Shown: in pieces, positions 51,512-59,788 of the stretch
Numbering within the stretch: the stretch's first letter is position 1
How the letters are laid out: each line of letters starts with the position of its first letter
Assembly: GCA_965116865.1 (NCBI GenBank)
Contig: OZ220727.1
Location: 1,550,001 to 1,614,000, forward strand
From: Aldehydirespirator sp965116865
GTDB lineage: Bacteria; Actinomycetota; Acidimicrobiia; Acidimicrobiales; Aldehydirespiratoraceae
Direction of reading: 5' to 3'
DNA length: 64,000 nt
The notes under the pieces: model-generated
The model's input: the letters and a program-made list of their open reading frames with translations, nothing else
Told to the model about the DNA's origin: nothing
Database searches by the model: none
Position numbers and translations under genes: made by a program

Positions 51512-52672
51512 CTACGACAGGGTCGGCATGCAGAGGCCGTCGAGTTCGCCGACCTCGATACGGTCCCGGTTGGCGTAAGTGACCTCGTTGGCGGGGTCGG
51601 GCCGCAGCCGGAACTCGCGGAAGCTCATCTCCAACGCATCGAAAGCCACTAGGCGTCCCCGCAGCGGCTCCCCCACCCCTAAGATCAGCTTGATGGCCTC
51701 GAGGGCCTGCACGCTGCCCACGATGCCAGGCAGCACGCCCAGCACCCCGGCCTCCGCGCAGCTCGGCGCCATCGCCGGCGGCGGGGGTTCGGGCAGCATG
51801 TCGCGGTAGGTGGGCCCGTTGCGGGGATCGAACACGGTGACCTGGCCCTCGAAGCGGAAGATCGACCCGTGTACCACCGGTATGCCGAGCTTGACGGAGG
51901 CGTCGTTGAGCAGGTAGCGGCTCGGGAAGTTGTCGGCCCCGTCCACCACCACGTCGTAGCCGTCGAGGATCTCCGTCACGTTGTCGGCGCCGAGCCGGGT
52001 GTCGTAGGTGACCACAGCGACGTCGGGGTTCAGCGCGGCAAGGGTCTTCTTGGCCGAGTCGACCTTGCGGTCGCCCACCCGGTCGGCGTTGTGGAGTATC
52101 TGGCGCTGGAGGTTGGACTCGTCCACGACGTCCATGTCGACGATGCCGATGGTGCCCACCCCCGCGGCCGCCAGGTACAGCGCCGCCGGGGAGCCGAGCC
52201 CGCCCGCGCCGAGCAGCAGGACCTTGGCGTCGAGCAGCTTGAGCTGGCCCTCCTCGCCGACCTCGGGCACCAGCAGATGCCGCTGGTAGCGGTTGCGCTG
52301 GTCGGGAGACAGAGTGCGGGGCCTCGCCCAGGCCCGGCCCTCGTCCTTCCACTTGTTGAACCCGCCGTCCATGGACACGACGTCGCTGTAACCCATCCGG
52401 GCGAGCGTCGCCGCAGCGAAGGCAGAGCGCACGCCGCCCGCGCACATGGCCACCAGCGGGGTGGACCGGTCGGGCACGCGGTTCTCGATGCTCGACTCGA
52501 GCAGGCCACGGGGGACGTGCACCGAGCCGGCGACGGCGCCCTGCTCGTACTCGTCGGGCTCGCGCACGTCGAGCAGTGTCCAGCCCTCGGCCAGAAGGTG
52601 CTCGCCGGCGGCGGTGTCGACCTCGCGGATCTCGGCCTTGACCTGCGCCAACAGTTCTCGGAAACTCGCCAT
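51512..52672 (-). CDS. ThiF/MoeB-type adenylyltransferase with N-terminal rhodanese domain
   Basis: The 386-residue enzyme would adenylate the C-terminus of a ThiS/MoaD-like carrier and load sulfur, in thiamine, molybdopterin or cysteine/tRNA thiolation routes. The rhodanese domain (about 1-115) holds TLLDVREPDEYEQGA and the active Cys in MCAGGVRSAFAA. The E1 domain (about 120-386) starts RNRYQRHLLVPEVGEEGQ, then VLLLGAGGLGSPAALYLAAAG (ATP site), DMDVVDESNLQRQILH, DGADNFPSRYLLND and PSCAEAGVLGVLPGIVGSVQA. In the known MoeZ/MOCS3 type the order is E1 first, rhodanese last; here it is reversed. ATG 52672 has a good Shine-Dalgarno (AGGAG, 8 nt before). Transcribed opposite to 52907. Confidence 0.9.
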   Translation of the reverse strand: MASFRELLAQVKAEIREVDTAAGEHLLAEGWTLLDVREPDEYEQGAVAGSVHVPRGLLESSIENRVPDRSTPLVAMCAGGVRSAFAAATLARMGYSDVVSMDGGFNKWKDEGRAWARPRTLSPDQRNRYQRHLLVPEVGEEGQLKLLDAKVLLLGAGGLGSPAALYLAAAGVGTIGIVDMDVVDESNLQRQILHNADRVGDRKVDSAKKTLAALNPDVAVVTYDTRLGADNVTEILDGYDVVVDGADNFPSRYLLNDASVKLGIPVVHGSIFRFEGQVTVFDPRNGPTYRDMLPEPPPPAMAPSCAEAGVLGVLPGIVGSVQALEAIKLILGVGEPLRGRLVAFDALEMSFREFRLRPDPANEVTYANRDRIEVGELDGLCMPTLS

Positions 52673-52802
52673 GGCTCTCACTCCTGCCTGTCCTGTCGAG
52701 ATTTCGCCGGACACAACCAGTGCGTCCCGCCCGTGTCCGCGTCGCCGAGCGACCGCCCTGCAGACCGCCGGATCAACAGCGATATGGCCCGAGATTTTCT
52801 GT

Positions 52803-52831
52803 TTGACAACTATCGGACACCACCATATGTT
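52803..52831 (+). promoter_or_regulatory. Sigma-70-type promoter TTGACA-N17-TATGTT
   Basis: TTGACA at 52803-52808 and TATGTT at 52826-52831 are separated by exactly 17 bases, a textbook arrangement. The start of transcription should be near 52838, about 70 nt before ATG 52907. A pair of catatg sites (52825 and 52855) brackets the presumed start region and could be an operator. Confidence 0.75.
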
Positions 52832-52906
52832 CAAACTTCGACTTTCCCCCCGGACATATGCCACCGACGCGCTCGCGAGCGAGCGTCCGTCCTCTTGGAG
52901 ACCACC

Positions 52907-53533
52907 ATGACCTCTTCCATCAGCCTCCCCGCTGCGGTCGTTAGCGCGGAGGTGATCAAGCTGATCCCATGGCTCGACCACCGGGCCGACGCTTTCGGGC
53001 ACGACCCGAGATCGTCCTACGTGGAGCAGTTCTGGCTCGGAACGCTGGGGCCTTCCACCACCTGGTTCCTGCGCCACTGCGTCAGCCTGCTCGACGATGT
53101 CGAGAGTACATCCGTCGATCTGCGTGAGATAGCCATCACCATGGGCATTGGGCACGAGGGCGGCACGCGCAGCGCCATGTGCAAGACCGTCGCCCGAGCC
53201 TGCCGGTTTCGAGCAACCCGGTCCGTGGGACCCGAGACCCTGGCAGTCCGCATGCGTCTGCCGCAGCTCAGCTACCGCCAGCTGCTGCGGATGCCCGAAG
53301 CCGTGCAGCGGCGCCACGAAGAGTTCACCGCGGCCAACCTGAGCCACGACGCGGTAGGCCGGCAGCGATCGCGTGCCCGGCGGCTGGCGGCATGCCTGGT
53401 CGAGTGCGGCGACAGCTTCGACCAGGCAGAGGTGCAACTGGCCCGGATGAGCTTCCATCCCGCCATCGTCGGCGACGCGGTCCGCTGGGCCTGGTGCATC
53501 CATCACGGACGGTCCTCCCCCGAGGCGGCTTGA
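52907..53533 (+). CDS. Conserved actinobacterial hypothetical protein
   Basis: A 208-residue mostly helical soluble protein with no membrane span or signal. Its wording (VEQFWLGTLGPSTTWFLRHC, LREIAITMGIGHEGGTRSAM, TLAVRMRLPQLSYRQLLRMPEAVQRRHEEF) matches a family of uncharacterised actinobacterial proteins with the pattern LGPSTTWLLRR and a RLPxLxRRQLxRLP stretch. The Arg/Leu-rich middle could bind nucleic acid or another helical partner, but that is speculation. ATG 52907 follows GGAG by 8 nt and lies after a strong TTGACA/TATGTT promoter, so it is probably well expressed and alone, between the E1 enzyme and convergent leucyl aminopeptidase. Confidence 0.8.
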   Translation: MTSSISLPAAVVSAEVIKLIPWLDHRADAFGHDPRSSYVEQFWLGTLGPSTTWFLRHCVSLLDDVESTSVDLREIAITMGIGHEGGTRSAMCKTVARACRFRATRSVGPETLAVRMRLPQLSYRQLLRMPEAVQRRHEEFTAANLSHDAVGRQRSRARRLAACLVECGDSFDQAEVQLARMSFHPAIVGDAVRWAWCIHHGRSSPEAA

Positions 53534-53587
53534 GCGTGGCACGCCCACTGGTGGGGCGCGGCGGGCCCGATCTGCTGTAGGCGGCGC

Positions 53588-55045
53588 TCAGGCGTACGAC
53601 ATGGCCAGTTCCACCAGCGTGCGCACGCCGAAGCCGGTGCCGCCCTTGGTGATCTCGCCGTCGTCGGACTCGGCCCGGGCCGGGCCGGCGATGTCGAGGT
53701 GGGCCCAAGGGATGCCGTCGGCAACGAACTGCTGCAGGATCAACCCAGCGGTGAGCGCGCCGCCGTGGGCGCCCCCGATGTTCTTCATGTCGGCCACGCT
53801 CGACTCGAACTGCTTGGCGTAGTCGGCGGGCAGCGGCAGCGGCCACACCCGCTCCCCAGCGCGGTCCGCGGCAGCGCGGATCGCGCCGATCAGCGGCTCG
53901 TCGTTGCCCATCAGCCCGGCGATGGACGGCCCCAGAGCCACCATGCAGGCACCGGTCAGGGTGGCCAGGTCGACGACCGCGTCGGGCTCGTCCTCGCAGG
54001 CCAGCGACAAGGCGTCGGCCAGGATCAGACGGCCCTCGGCGTCGGTGTTGAGCACCTCGATGGTCTTGCCGTTGCGGATAGTGAGGACGTCACCGGGCCG
54101 GGTGGCGTCGCCGCCGAGCATGTTGTCGGTCATGGGCAGATACCCCTTGACCCTGACCGGCGCGCCGACCGCCGGGAGCACCGACATGGCCCCGACGACG
54201 GCTGCAGCGCCGCACATGTCCATCTTCATGGCCATCATGCCCTGGGAGGTCTTGATGGACAGGCCGCCCGCGTCGAAGGTGATCCCCTTGCCCACGTAGG
54301 CCAGCGTCGCCTTCGGATCGCCGTCGGGTTCGTAGGTCAGTTCCACGAATCGGGGAGGGTGGGTGCTGCCCCGACTGACTCCGAGCAGGCCGCCGAGGCG
54401 CTCCTTCTTGATCTCCGCCTCGTTCCAGACCCTCGACTTGAGCCCGGCTTTGCGGGCTGCGGCCGCAGTCTTGCGTGCGAAGGCCGGGGCTGTGAGCGAG
54501 CCGCCGGGCTCGTTGGAGAGGTCGCGGGCCAAGCACACACCCGCGGCGATGGTGGAACCTCGCTCCAGCGCTTCCTTGGCGGTGGCCGAGGTGCTCCCCA
54601 CGACATCGACCCGGGCCAGCTTGGAGGCGCGGTCGCCGCCGTCGGAGCCGCCGGACGACGACTTGTAGGCCGTGTAGCAGTAGCCGCCCAGGACCACGCC
54701 CTCAGCGAGCGACTGGCGGGCTGCGGCGTCGTCCAAACCGGAATCGGCGGGAAGCCGCACCGCCGCCCGCGCGTGGCGTGAGCATGAGCGGGCCAGCGCC
54801 GCGCCGGCCCGGCGGATGGTGGCCGCTGTCACGTCGGAGGCCGGGCCTACGCCGACCAACCCGGCGAAGCCGCCGCCGGCCGGCTGCAGATGGACCTGGT
54901 CGGCCTTGCCCCCGAACCCGGCGGTGTCAAGCACCGCCGCCTCGAAACCGTCTACGCCAGCTTCGACGTCCTCGGCGGTGACAAAAGAAACGCTGGCGGT
55001 GGCGGCCTTGGAGACCGAGCGCACCGCAGTGACTGTTATCGGCAT
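53588..55045 (-). CDS. pepA: Leucyl aminopeptidase (M17)
   Basis: A 485-residue cytosolic metallo-aminopeptidase. The N-terminal regulatory part (about 1-165) is variable; the catalytic part has VGKGITFDAGGLSIKTSQGMMAMKMDMCGAA-type metal and substrate residues and the family signature NTDAEGRLILADAL, with TGACMVALG and GGTGFGVRTLVELA near the end. All metal-binding Lys, Asp and Glu motifs look intact, so it should be active. ATG 55045 lies 6 nt after TAGTCT, consistent with leaderless transcription. It is convergent with 52907-53533, ending 54 bp from it. Probably a housekeeping peptidase. Confidence 0.95.
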   Translation of the reverse strand: MPITVTAVRSVSKAATASVSFVTAEDVEAGVDGFEAAVLDTAGFGGKADQVHLQPAGGGFAGLVGVGPASDVTAATIRRAGAALARSCSRHARAAVRLPADSGLDDAAARQSLAEGVVLGGYCYTAYKSSSGGSDGGDRASKLARVDVVGSTSATAKEALERGSTIAAGVCLARDLSNEPGGSLTAPAFARKTAAAARKAGLKSRVWNEAEIKKERLGGLLGVSRGSTHPPRFVELTYEPDGDPKATLAYVGKGITFDAGGLSIKTSQGMMAMKMDMCGAAAVVGAMSVLPAVGAPVRVKGYLPMTDNMLGGDATRPGDVLTIRNGKTIEVLNTDAEGRLILADALSLACEDEPDAVVDLATLTGACMVALGPSIAGLMGNDEPLIGAIRAAADRAGERVWPLPLPADYAKQFESSVADMKNIGGAHGGALTAGLILQQFVADGIPWAHLDIAGPARAESDDGEITKGGTGFGVRTLVELAMSYA

Positions 55046-55356
55046 CCCGCCAGACTAACGGCGCGACGCCCACCCCTCGCAGCCGCGAACTGGCAGCCCA
55101 GAACGCCCGAACGGGACTCCGCCGCTGCCAACTCCCCCGCGCGGCCCGTGCCGATCGTTCACGGACCGCGCGGACCATCGCTCGAGCCCGTGCGGCCCAT
55201 CTCACCGGCCGACACCTGCAGCGACGTCGACCGAGCAGCCGCGCGGACCATCGCTCGAGCCCGTGCGGCCCATCTCACCGGCCGACACCTGCAGCGACGT
55301 CGACCGAGCAGCCGCGCGGACCATCGCTCGAGCCCGTGCGGCCCATCCGCTCGGCC
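55046..55356. repeat. Spacer with 73-bp tandem repeats
   Basis: The 311-bp gap between pepA and the next minus-strand gene holds cggaccatcgctcgagcccg at 55171, 55244 and 55317, an exact 73-bp period, with two full units and one partial. The units contain the palindromes gctcgagc and cgacgtcg. The first 120 bp hold the pepA promoter (TAGTCT) and nothing else recognisable. Confidence 0.85.
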
Positions 55357-56211
55357 TCAGGGGGCGAGCAGGATGCGGGCCACCAGGTCCTGGCCGAAGG
55401 CGGTGACGACGGCCAGGTACACGAGCCCGGTGGCGGCCATCACCGCGGAGTACTGGCGCTCGCGCAGCGCGGCCCTCGCCGCCGCCACCAGCAGGACGGT
55501 CATGGCCGCCGAGGCGACCCAGAACCAGCCGAGCAGGCCGTTGTAGCCGTCGTCGATGGTGCCGTCCAGCACCGAGACCATGCCGGTGGGCCACAGCATC
55601 GCCACCGTCTCGGGCAGCCACAGCACCGCGGCCGCCCGCAGCATCTCCAGCAGCGGCCCACGGGCCAGGCCGGGCTGCACCAGGTACCAGTGGCCCAGCA
55701 GCATGGCGTTCACCACAGCTCCGATGAACAGCGCCCCCACCAGGGTCCGGACCACGGCCAGCCCCGCCGGCCCGCCGGCTGACAGCGCCCCCAGCAGAAC
55801 AGCACCTGAGCCGGCCGCCGCCGCGATCAGATCCAGCACCGGCGGGAACTCGGGCGCATCGGGATCGAAGCGCGTGTCGGCCCGGTCGATGCCGGTCATC
55901 TCGGCCACCCGGGCCGACCGGCGCGCCCCGTCGGCCCGCTGCCCGGCCACGCCCGCGGACCGGCGCGCCACCGAGACCGCTCCCGCGACCAGGCCAGCAC
56001 AGGCGAAGACCGTGGTGGCCGCCTCGCGGCTCCAGGTCGGCTCGGCCAGCAGGGCAGTCGCCAGAGAGCCTCCGGCCAGCGCCAGGAACACTCCCCTCAA
56101 CAGCCATCCGTAGCCGAGCCCGACCTCGCGGCGGCGGGTGGTGACCCACAGGAAGAACCACCCGCCCGCGGCCCAGCCCACCAGCAGCGTGGCGGCGTCG
56201 AACTCGACCAT
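55357..56211 (-). CDS. Conserved multispan membrane protein of unknown function
   Basis: A 284-residue protein with about eight hydrophobic segments (LLVGWAAGGWFFLWV, VFLALAGGSLATALL, LVGALFIGAVVNAMLLGHWYLVQ, FWVASAAMTVLLVAAARA, LVYLAVVTAFGQDLVARILL) and a cytosolic loop near 85-115 rich in Arg and Asp. LLGHWYLVQPGLARGPLLEM is the most distinctive part and looks conserved in family members; a His-Trp-Tyr group within a membrane helix may bind haem or a metal. I do not recognise a named family. It stands 21 bp downstream of the M24 peptidase gene and may share its transcript. Confidence 0.75.
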   Translation of the reverse strand: MVEFDAATLLVGWAAGGWFFLWVTTRRREVGLGYGWLLRGVFLALAGGSLATALLAEPTWSREAATTVFACAGLVAGAVSVARRSAGVAGQRADGARRSARVAEMTGIDRADTRFDPDAPEFPPVLDLIAAAAGSGAVLLGALSAGGPAGLAVVRTLVGALFIGAVVNAMLLGHWYLVQPGLARGPLLEMLRAAAVLWLPETVAMLWPTGMVSVLDGTIDDGYNGLLGWFWVASAAMTVLLVAAARAALRERQYSAVMAATGLVYLAVVTAFGQDLVARILLAP

Positions 56212-56232
56212 TACGTTGGACCGCGTTGTCTC

Positions 56233-57336
56233 TCAGGCAACGACGGCGAGGCGGTGGTCGGCAAGGTTCAGGGGATCGGGACACGTCGGCGACGCGACCA
56301 CGATGTCCTCCAGGCGTGCCCCCCAACGACCGGGCACATAGATCCCCGGCTCGACAGAGAAGGCGTTGCCGGCCACCAGCGGCCGGTCGTTGCCCTCCAC
56401 GATGTAGGGATCCTCGTGGGCCTCGGTTCCGATCCCGTGGCCGGTGCGATGAATGAAGTACTCGCCGTAGCCCGCGGCCGTGATGGTCGACCGTGCCGCC
56501 CGGTCCACGTCCTGGGCGGGCGTGCCCGCCGCGGCTGCGGCCACACCGGCAGCCTGAGCCTCGAACAGGGCCTCGTAGAGTTCGCCGAACTCGGCCGGCG
56601 GCTCGCCGGTGTACACGCAGCGGGTGATGTCGGAGCAGTACCCCACACCGTCGTCGCCCACCATCGTGCCGCCGAAGTCGCACAGCACGACCTCGTCCGT
56701 GCCGATCACTCTGCCGCCGGGCTCGTGATGGGGACTGGCCGCGTTGGCGCCGGCCGCCACGATGGCGAAATTCACCCGGTCGTGGCCCTCAGCCACGATC
56801 TGGCGGCCCAGTTCAGTCGAAACCTCGGCCTCGGTCTGCCCCACCAACTCGATCTCGCCCCGCTGGAGCCGGCCCGCGATCCGGTCGACCGCGGCGCCCG
56901 CTGCCCGCAGGCGTTCGATCTCCTCCGCGGTCTTGACCGAGCGGATCGGGGCGGTCACATCCGAGCCCCGGCGCCACACGGCACCCGGCATAGCCACCAT
57001 CAACTCCACCAGGAACCGCGACCACATGTGGTCCCCGACTGCGACCACGGCCGCCGATCGGACCAGGCCGGCCACGACGGCTACCGGGTTCTCGCCCTCA
57101 TCCCAGGGCCTGACCCCGAACACGTCGGGCCGCTCGCGCACCCTGGGCGCCTCCAGGCGGGGCACGACCAGGACGGCCGCGTCGTCGCGGGGCACGACCA
57201 GCATGGTGAGCCGCTCCAGCGGCATGGCCTCGTATCCGCAGAAGTACGGCAGGTCCGCTCCGACCGAGAGCATGAGCACGTCGACGCCCTGGGTGGCCAT
57301 GAGCGCCCGGGCCCGGTGCAGCCGGTCTGCGAACAC
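56233..57336 (-). CDS. M24 aminopeptidase P / Xaa-Pro dipeptidase family protein
   Basis: A 367-residue two-metal peptidase of the pita-bread fold. The N-terminal creatinase-like part (about 1-130) includes LPYFCGYEAMPLERLTMLVVP; the catalytic part carries the ordered metal ligands in LCDFGGTMVGDDGVGYCSDITR, HRTGHGIGTEAHEDPYI, AFSVEPGIYVPGRWGARLEDIVV. All five ligands (Asp, Asp, His, Glu, Glu) appear present. Several upstream GTG codons exist; GTG 57336 is chosen because it stands 6 nt after TACGCT (57348-57343) and matches the usual fold start, whereas 57390 adds a Cys-rich stretch unlike the family. Cleaves N-terminal residues or dipeptides with proline; exact specificity is unknown. Confidence 0.88.
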   Translation of the reverse strand: MFADRLHRARALMATQGVDVLMLSVGADLPYFCGYEAMPLERLTMLVVPRDDAAVLVVPRLEAPRVRERPDVFGVRPWDEGENPVAVVAGLVRSAAVVAVGDHMWSRFLVELMVAMPGAVWRRGSDVTAPIRSVKTAEEIERLRAAGAAVDRIAGRLQRGEIELVGQTEAEVSTELGRQIVAEGHDRVNFAIVAAGANAASPHHEPGGRVIGTDEVVLCDFGGTMVGDDGVGYCSDITRCVYTGEPPAEFGELYEALFEAQAAGVAAAAAGTPAQDVDRAARSTITAAGYGEYFIHRTGHGIGTEAHEDPYIVEGNDRPLVAGNAFSVEPGIYVPGRWGARLEDIVVASPTCPDPLNLADHRLAVVA

Positions 57337-57399
57337 GCAGTCAGCGTAGAACCCCGCGCAGCACGCGACGAGCCGGCAGTCCTGGGCCACTCACTGCAT

Positions 57400-57816
57400 T
57401 CAGGCCGCCCGGGCGTCTCCGTCAGCCTCCGACCCTCCGTGTCGGGGCGGCGGAGTGATGCCGAGGCGGCCCTCGATCCGGGCGAGCCGCTCACGCGCGT
57501 CCGCGAGGCTGCCGCTGATCTCCGCGTGACTCGCCGTGATGAGGTCGCGCAGCTGCCTGTTGGACGCCTCAATCAGGTCGCGGTTCTTCTCGATCAGGCA
57601 GCGGTTCTCTCTGCTGGACTCCTCGATCAGGCGGCGGTTCTCTCTGCTGGACTCCTCGATCAGGCGGCGGTTCTCTCTGCTGGACTCCTCGATCATGCCG
57701 CGGGTCTTGGTGCTGTCGAGATGCTGGTACCGCATCGACGCAGCCACGAAGACCAGCATCGGCCCCAGCACCGCAGCGAGGATCGGGGCCAGGCCCGACA
57801 GTGCAATCGTCTCCAT
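57400..57816 (-). CDS. Small membrane-anchored coiled-coil protein
   Basis: A 138-residue protein: N-terminal span (LAPILAAVLGPMLVFVAASM), then about 90 residues of charged helix including three 11-residue repeats (SSRENRRLIEE), continued by LARIEGRLGI and a Pro/Gly tail. Eleven-residue repeats give a right-handed or hendecad coiled coil, so it likely makes oligomers or spacers at the membrane. I do not know a function. ATG 57816 is 6 nt after TAATGT, again a leaderless pattern. It is followed closely by the lip cluster on the same strand but in a different transcript direction sense: both minus, the lip genes downstream after 83 bp. Confidence 0.7.
   Translation of the reverse strand: METIALSGLAPILAAVLGPMLVFVAASMRYQHLDSTKTRGMIEESSRENRRLIEESSRENRRLIEESSRENRCLIEKNRDLIEASNRQLRDLITASHAEISGSLADARERLARIEGRLGITPPPRHGGSEADGDARAA
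57583..57690 (-). repeat. 33-bp tandem repeats in the coiled-coil gene
   Basis: ggactcctcgatcaggcgg-type units start at 57616, 57649 and 57682, an exact 33-bp (11-codon) period, with a partial fourth unit at 57583-57615. The units encode RLIEESSRENR and keep the frame, so unit number alters rod length. Confidence 0.9.
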
Positions 57817-57899
57817 GGCTCAACATTACCTGACCACAAGACATGAGAAAACCTCAAATGCAGTTGTTTTTGTCAATTGTCTCGCAAAGGGTGCCCGTG

Positions 57900-59759
57900 T
57901 CAGACGGCGGCGTCGGCGGCCTGACGGGCGTGGTAGCTGGAGCGGGTCAGCGGCGAGGCCTCGACATGGCTGATGCCCATCGACTCGCCGATCTCCTTCC
58001 ATCGCTCGAACGCGTCGGGCGGCCACCAGCGATCAACCGGCAGATGGCGGGCGCTGGGCCGCAGGTACTGGCCGACGGTCACGATGTCGGTCCCGGCAGC
58101 GTGCAGGTCGGCCATGGTCTGGACCACCTCGTCGTGGGTCTCGCCCATGCCCGCGATGATCGACGACTTGGTGGTCAGTCCCTCCCCCTTCGCCCTGGCC
58201 AGCACCGCCAGGCTGCGGGCATAGCCGGCTGACGGACGCACGGCCCGCTGCAGCCGGGCCACTGTCTCGATGTTGTGGTTGAGCACGTCGGGACGCGCGT
58301 CGAACACCGTCTGAAGGGCAGCCGTCTCGCCGCCGAGGTCGCTTATCAGCGTCTCGACCCGGGCGCTCGGCCGGCGGCGCCGGACCGCGGCCACCGTCTC
58401 CGCCACGGCGGACGCTCCCCCGTCGGCCAGGTCGTCGCGGGCCACCATCGTCACGACGACATGCTCGAGGCCCATCCGGACGGCGGCCTCGGCCACTCGC
58501 TCCGGCTCTTCGGTGTCCACAGGACCGGGGCGGCGGGTGTCGACCAGGCAGAAACCGCAGGCCCGGGTGCAACGCTCGCCGAGAATCATGAAAGTCGCAG
58601 TGCCGTCGTTCCAGCACTCCGAGATGTTGGGGCAGCCGGCCTCTTCGCACACGGTCACCAAGTCGAGGCCGCGCAGCGTGGAACGGACCTCGTGGAAGAT
58701 CGGCCCGGTGCTGAGCGGGACCCGCATCCACTCGGGCTTGCGCGACCGGTACGGCACACCGCCGGAGTCGACGCCGCCCTGCCGCCGGGCTTGCGCCAGC
58801 CGGCCCAGCAGCCGGGGGTACGTCCCGCCGTCGGTCGGGGTGACGTCCGGCGCGGCCAAGGCGCCCGACGAGACACAGCCCGTCCCGTCACCGGGGTCCG
58901 CCGCAGCGGCCCCGGCCACTTCTCGGGACTGTGCGGACAGGACCGAGCCCGTCGTGCCGCAGCGGCGCCACCCCCGCTCGTGTTCGCTGCGCTCACTAGC
59001 CGCTCGGGCCACGGTCCCTCCCGCACGGGCCTCGCCGCTCTGCCTCGCCGCTCGGCCTCCTAGCGTGAACGGGGCCATGTCGGCCCGGGCCACACGGTGG
59101 GCCACGTCGGCCCGGTCGATGCGGCCGTGCGCGCCCCATCTCGCAGCAGCCCGTTGCGCCACCAGATCCACGACCTGTCGCATCGACGCGTCGATGCCCT
59201 CGGCTGCCAGCGACGTCACGCCCAGGCCGGTGATCCCGCAGGGCACGATCCGGTCGAACCAGCTCAGGTCGGGATCGACGTTGAGGGCGAAGCCGTGCAT
59301 GGAGCGAGCCCTCGACAGCCGCACGCCGATGGCCGCGACCTTTCGGGGCCGCAACCCCTCGGGCTCGACCCACACCCCGGTGTGCCGGTCCAGGCGGCCT
59401 GTGGGGAGCCCCAGGTCGTCGAGCACGTCGATCAGAAGACCCTCGACCCCGCCCACGTAGGCGGCGGTGTCCGCCATCCCGCCGCCGCGCCGGCCGGGCA
59501 CGGTGAGGATCGGGTAGCCCACCAGCTGCCCGGGTCCGTGGTAGGTGACCTCGCCGCCCCGGTCGGTCTCCACCACCGAGCCGCCCAGCGCCTCGACGTC
59601 GACCAGAAGGTGCTCGCGCCGACCCCGGCGGCCCAACGTCACCACGTGGGGATGCTCGAGCAGCAGAAGGTGGTCGTCGGCGGAGTGGCCGTGGAGACGG
59701 CGTTGGAGTGCGAGGGCGTCGTGGTAGGCGACGCGGCCGAGCCAGCGGATCCGCAGCAC
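57900..59759 (-). CDS. LipB-LipA fusion: octanoyltransferase plus lipoyl synthase
   Basis: A single 619-codon frame with no internal stop. Residues 1 to about 215 are LipB (octanoyl-ACP:protein N-octanoyltransferase): LLLLEHPHVVTLGRRG, GGEVTYHGPGQLVGYPIL and the active Cys region IVPCGITGLGVTSL. A disordered linker of about 100 residues follows, including the dispersed repeat (about 58945-59015). Residues about 320-619 are LipA (radical-SAM lipoyl synthase): auxiliary-cluster CEEAGCPNISEC, SAM cluster CTRACGFC, TKSSIIAGMGETHDEV, RPSARHLPVDRWW, ending PLTRSSYHARQA. The enzyme pair attaches octanoate and inserts sulfur on the E2 encoded upstream. LipA could also start separately at an internal GTG (VPYRSRKPEW). 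GTG 59759 follows the E2 stop by 29 bp. Confidence 0.88.
   Translation of the reverse strand: MLRIRWLGRVAYHDALALQRRLHGHSADDHLLLLEHPHVVTLGRRGRREHLLVDVEALGGSVVETDRGGEVTYHGPGQLVGYPILTVPGRRGGGMADTAAYVGGVEGLLIDVLDDLGLPTGRLDRHTGVWVEPEGLRPRKVAAIGVRLSRARSMHGFALNVDPDLSWFDRIVPCGITGLGVTSLAAEGIDASMRQVVDLVAQRAAARWGAHGRIDRADVAHRVARADMAPFTLGGRAARQSGEARAGGTVARAASERSEHERGWRRCGTTGSVLSAQSREVAGAAAADPGDGTGCVSSGALAAPDVTPTDGGTYPRLLGRLAQARRQGGVDSGGVPYRSRKPEWMRVPLSTGPIFHEVRSTLRGLDLVTVCEEAGCPNISECWNDGTATFMILGERCTRACGFCLVDTRRPGPVDTEEPERVAEAAVRMGLEHVVVTMVARDDLADGGASAVAETVAAVRRRRPSARVETLISDLGGETAALQTVFDARPDVLNHNIETVARLQRAVRPSAGYARSLAVLARAKGEGLTTKSSIIAGMGETHDEVVQTMADLHAAGTDIVTVGQYLRPSARHLPVDRWWPPDAFERWKEIGESMGISHVEASPLTRSSYHARQAADAAV
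58945..59015 (-). repeat. Dispersed-repeat copy in the LipB-LipA linker
   Basis: Read on the minus strand, 59015-58945 gives accgtggcccgagcggctag followed by agcgcagcgaac, matching the element at 34501-34575 and 43813-43890 in orientation and order over about 70 bases. Here it encodes ARAASERSEHERGW in the disordered linker, next to more Arg-rich sequence. Confidence 0.8.
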
Positions 59760-59788
59760 GGGCCGGTCAGCGGCCGCCGGCGACGCGC

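Noticed and set aside
51869..52906. In-frame upstream extension of the 208-residue hypothetical protein to 554 codons
   Set aside because: It would read through the antisense of the E1-rhodanese gene; the TTGACA/TATGTT promoter and GGAG site support ATG 52907.
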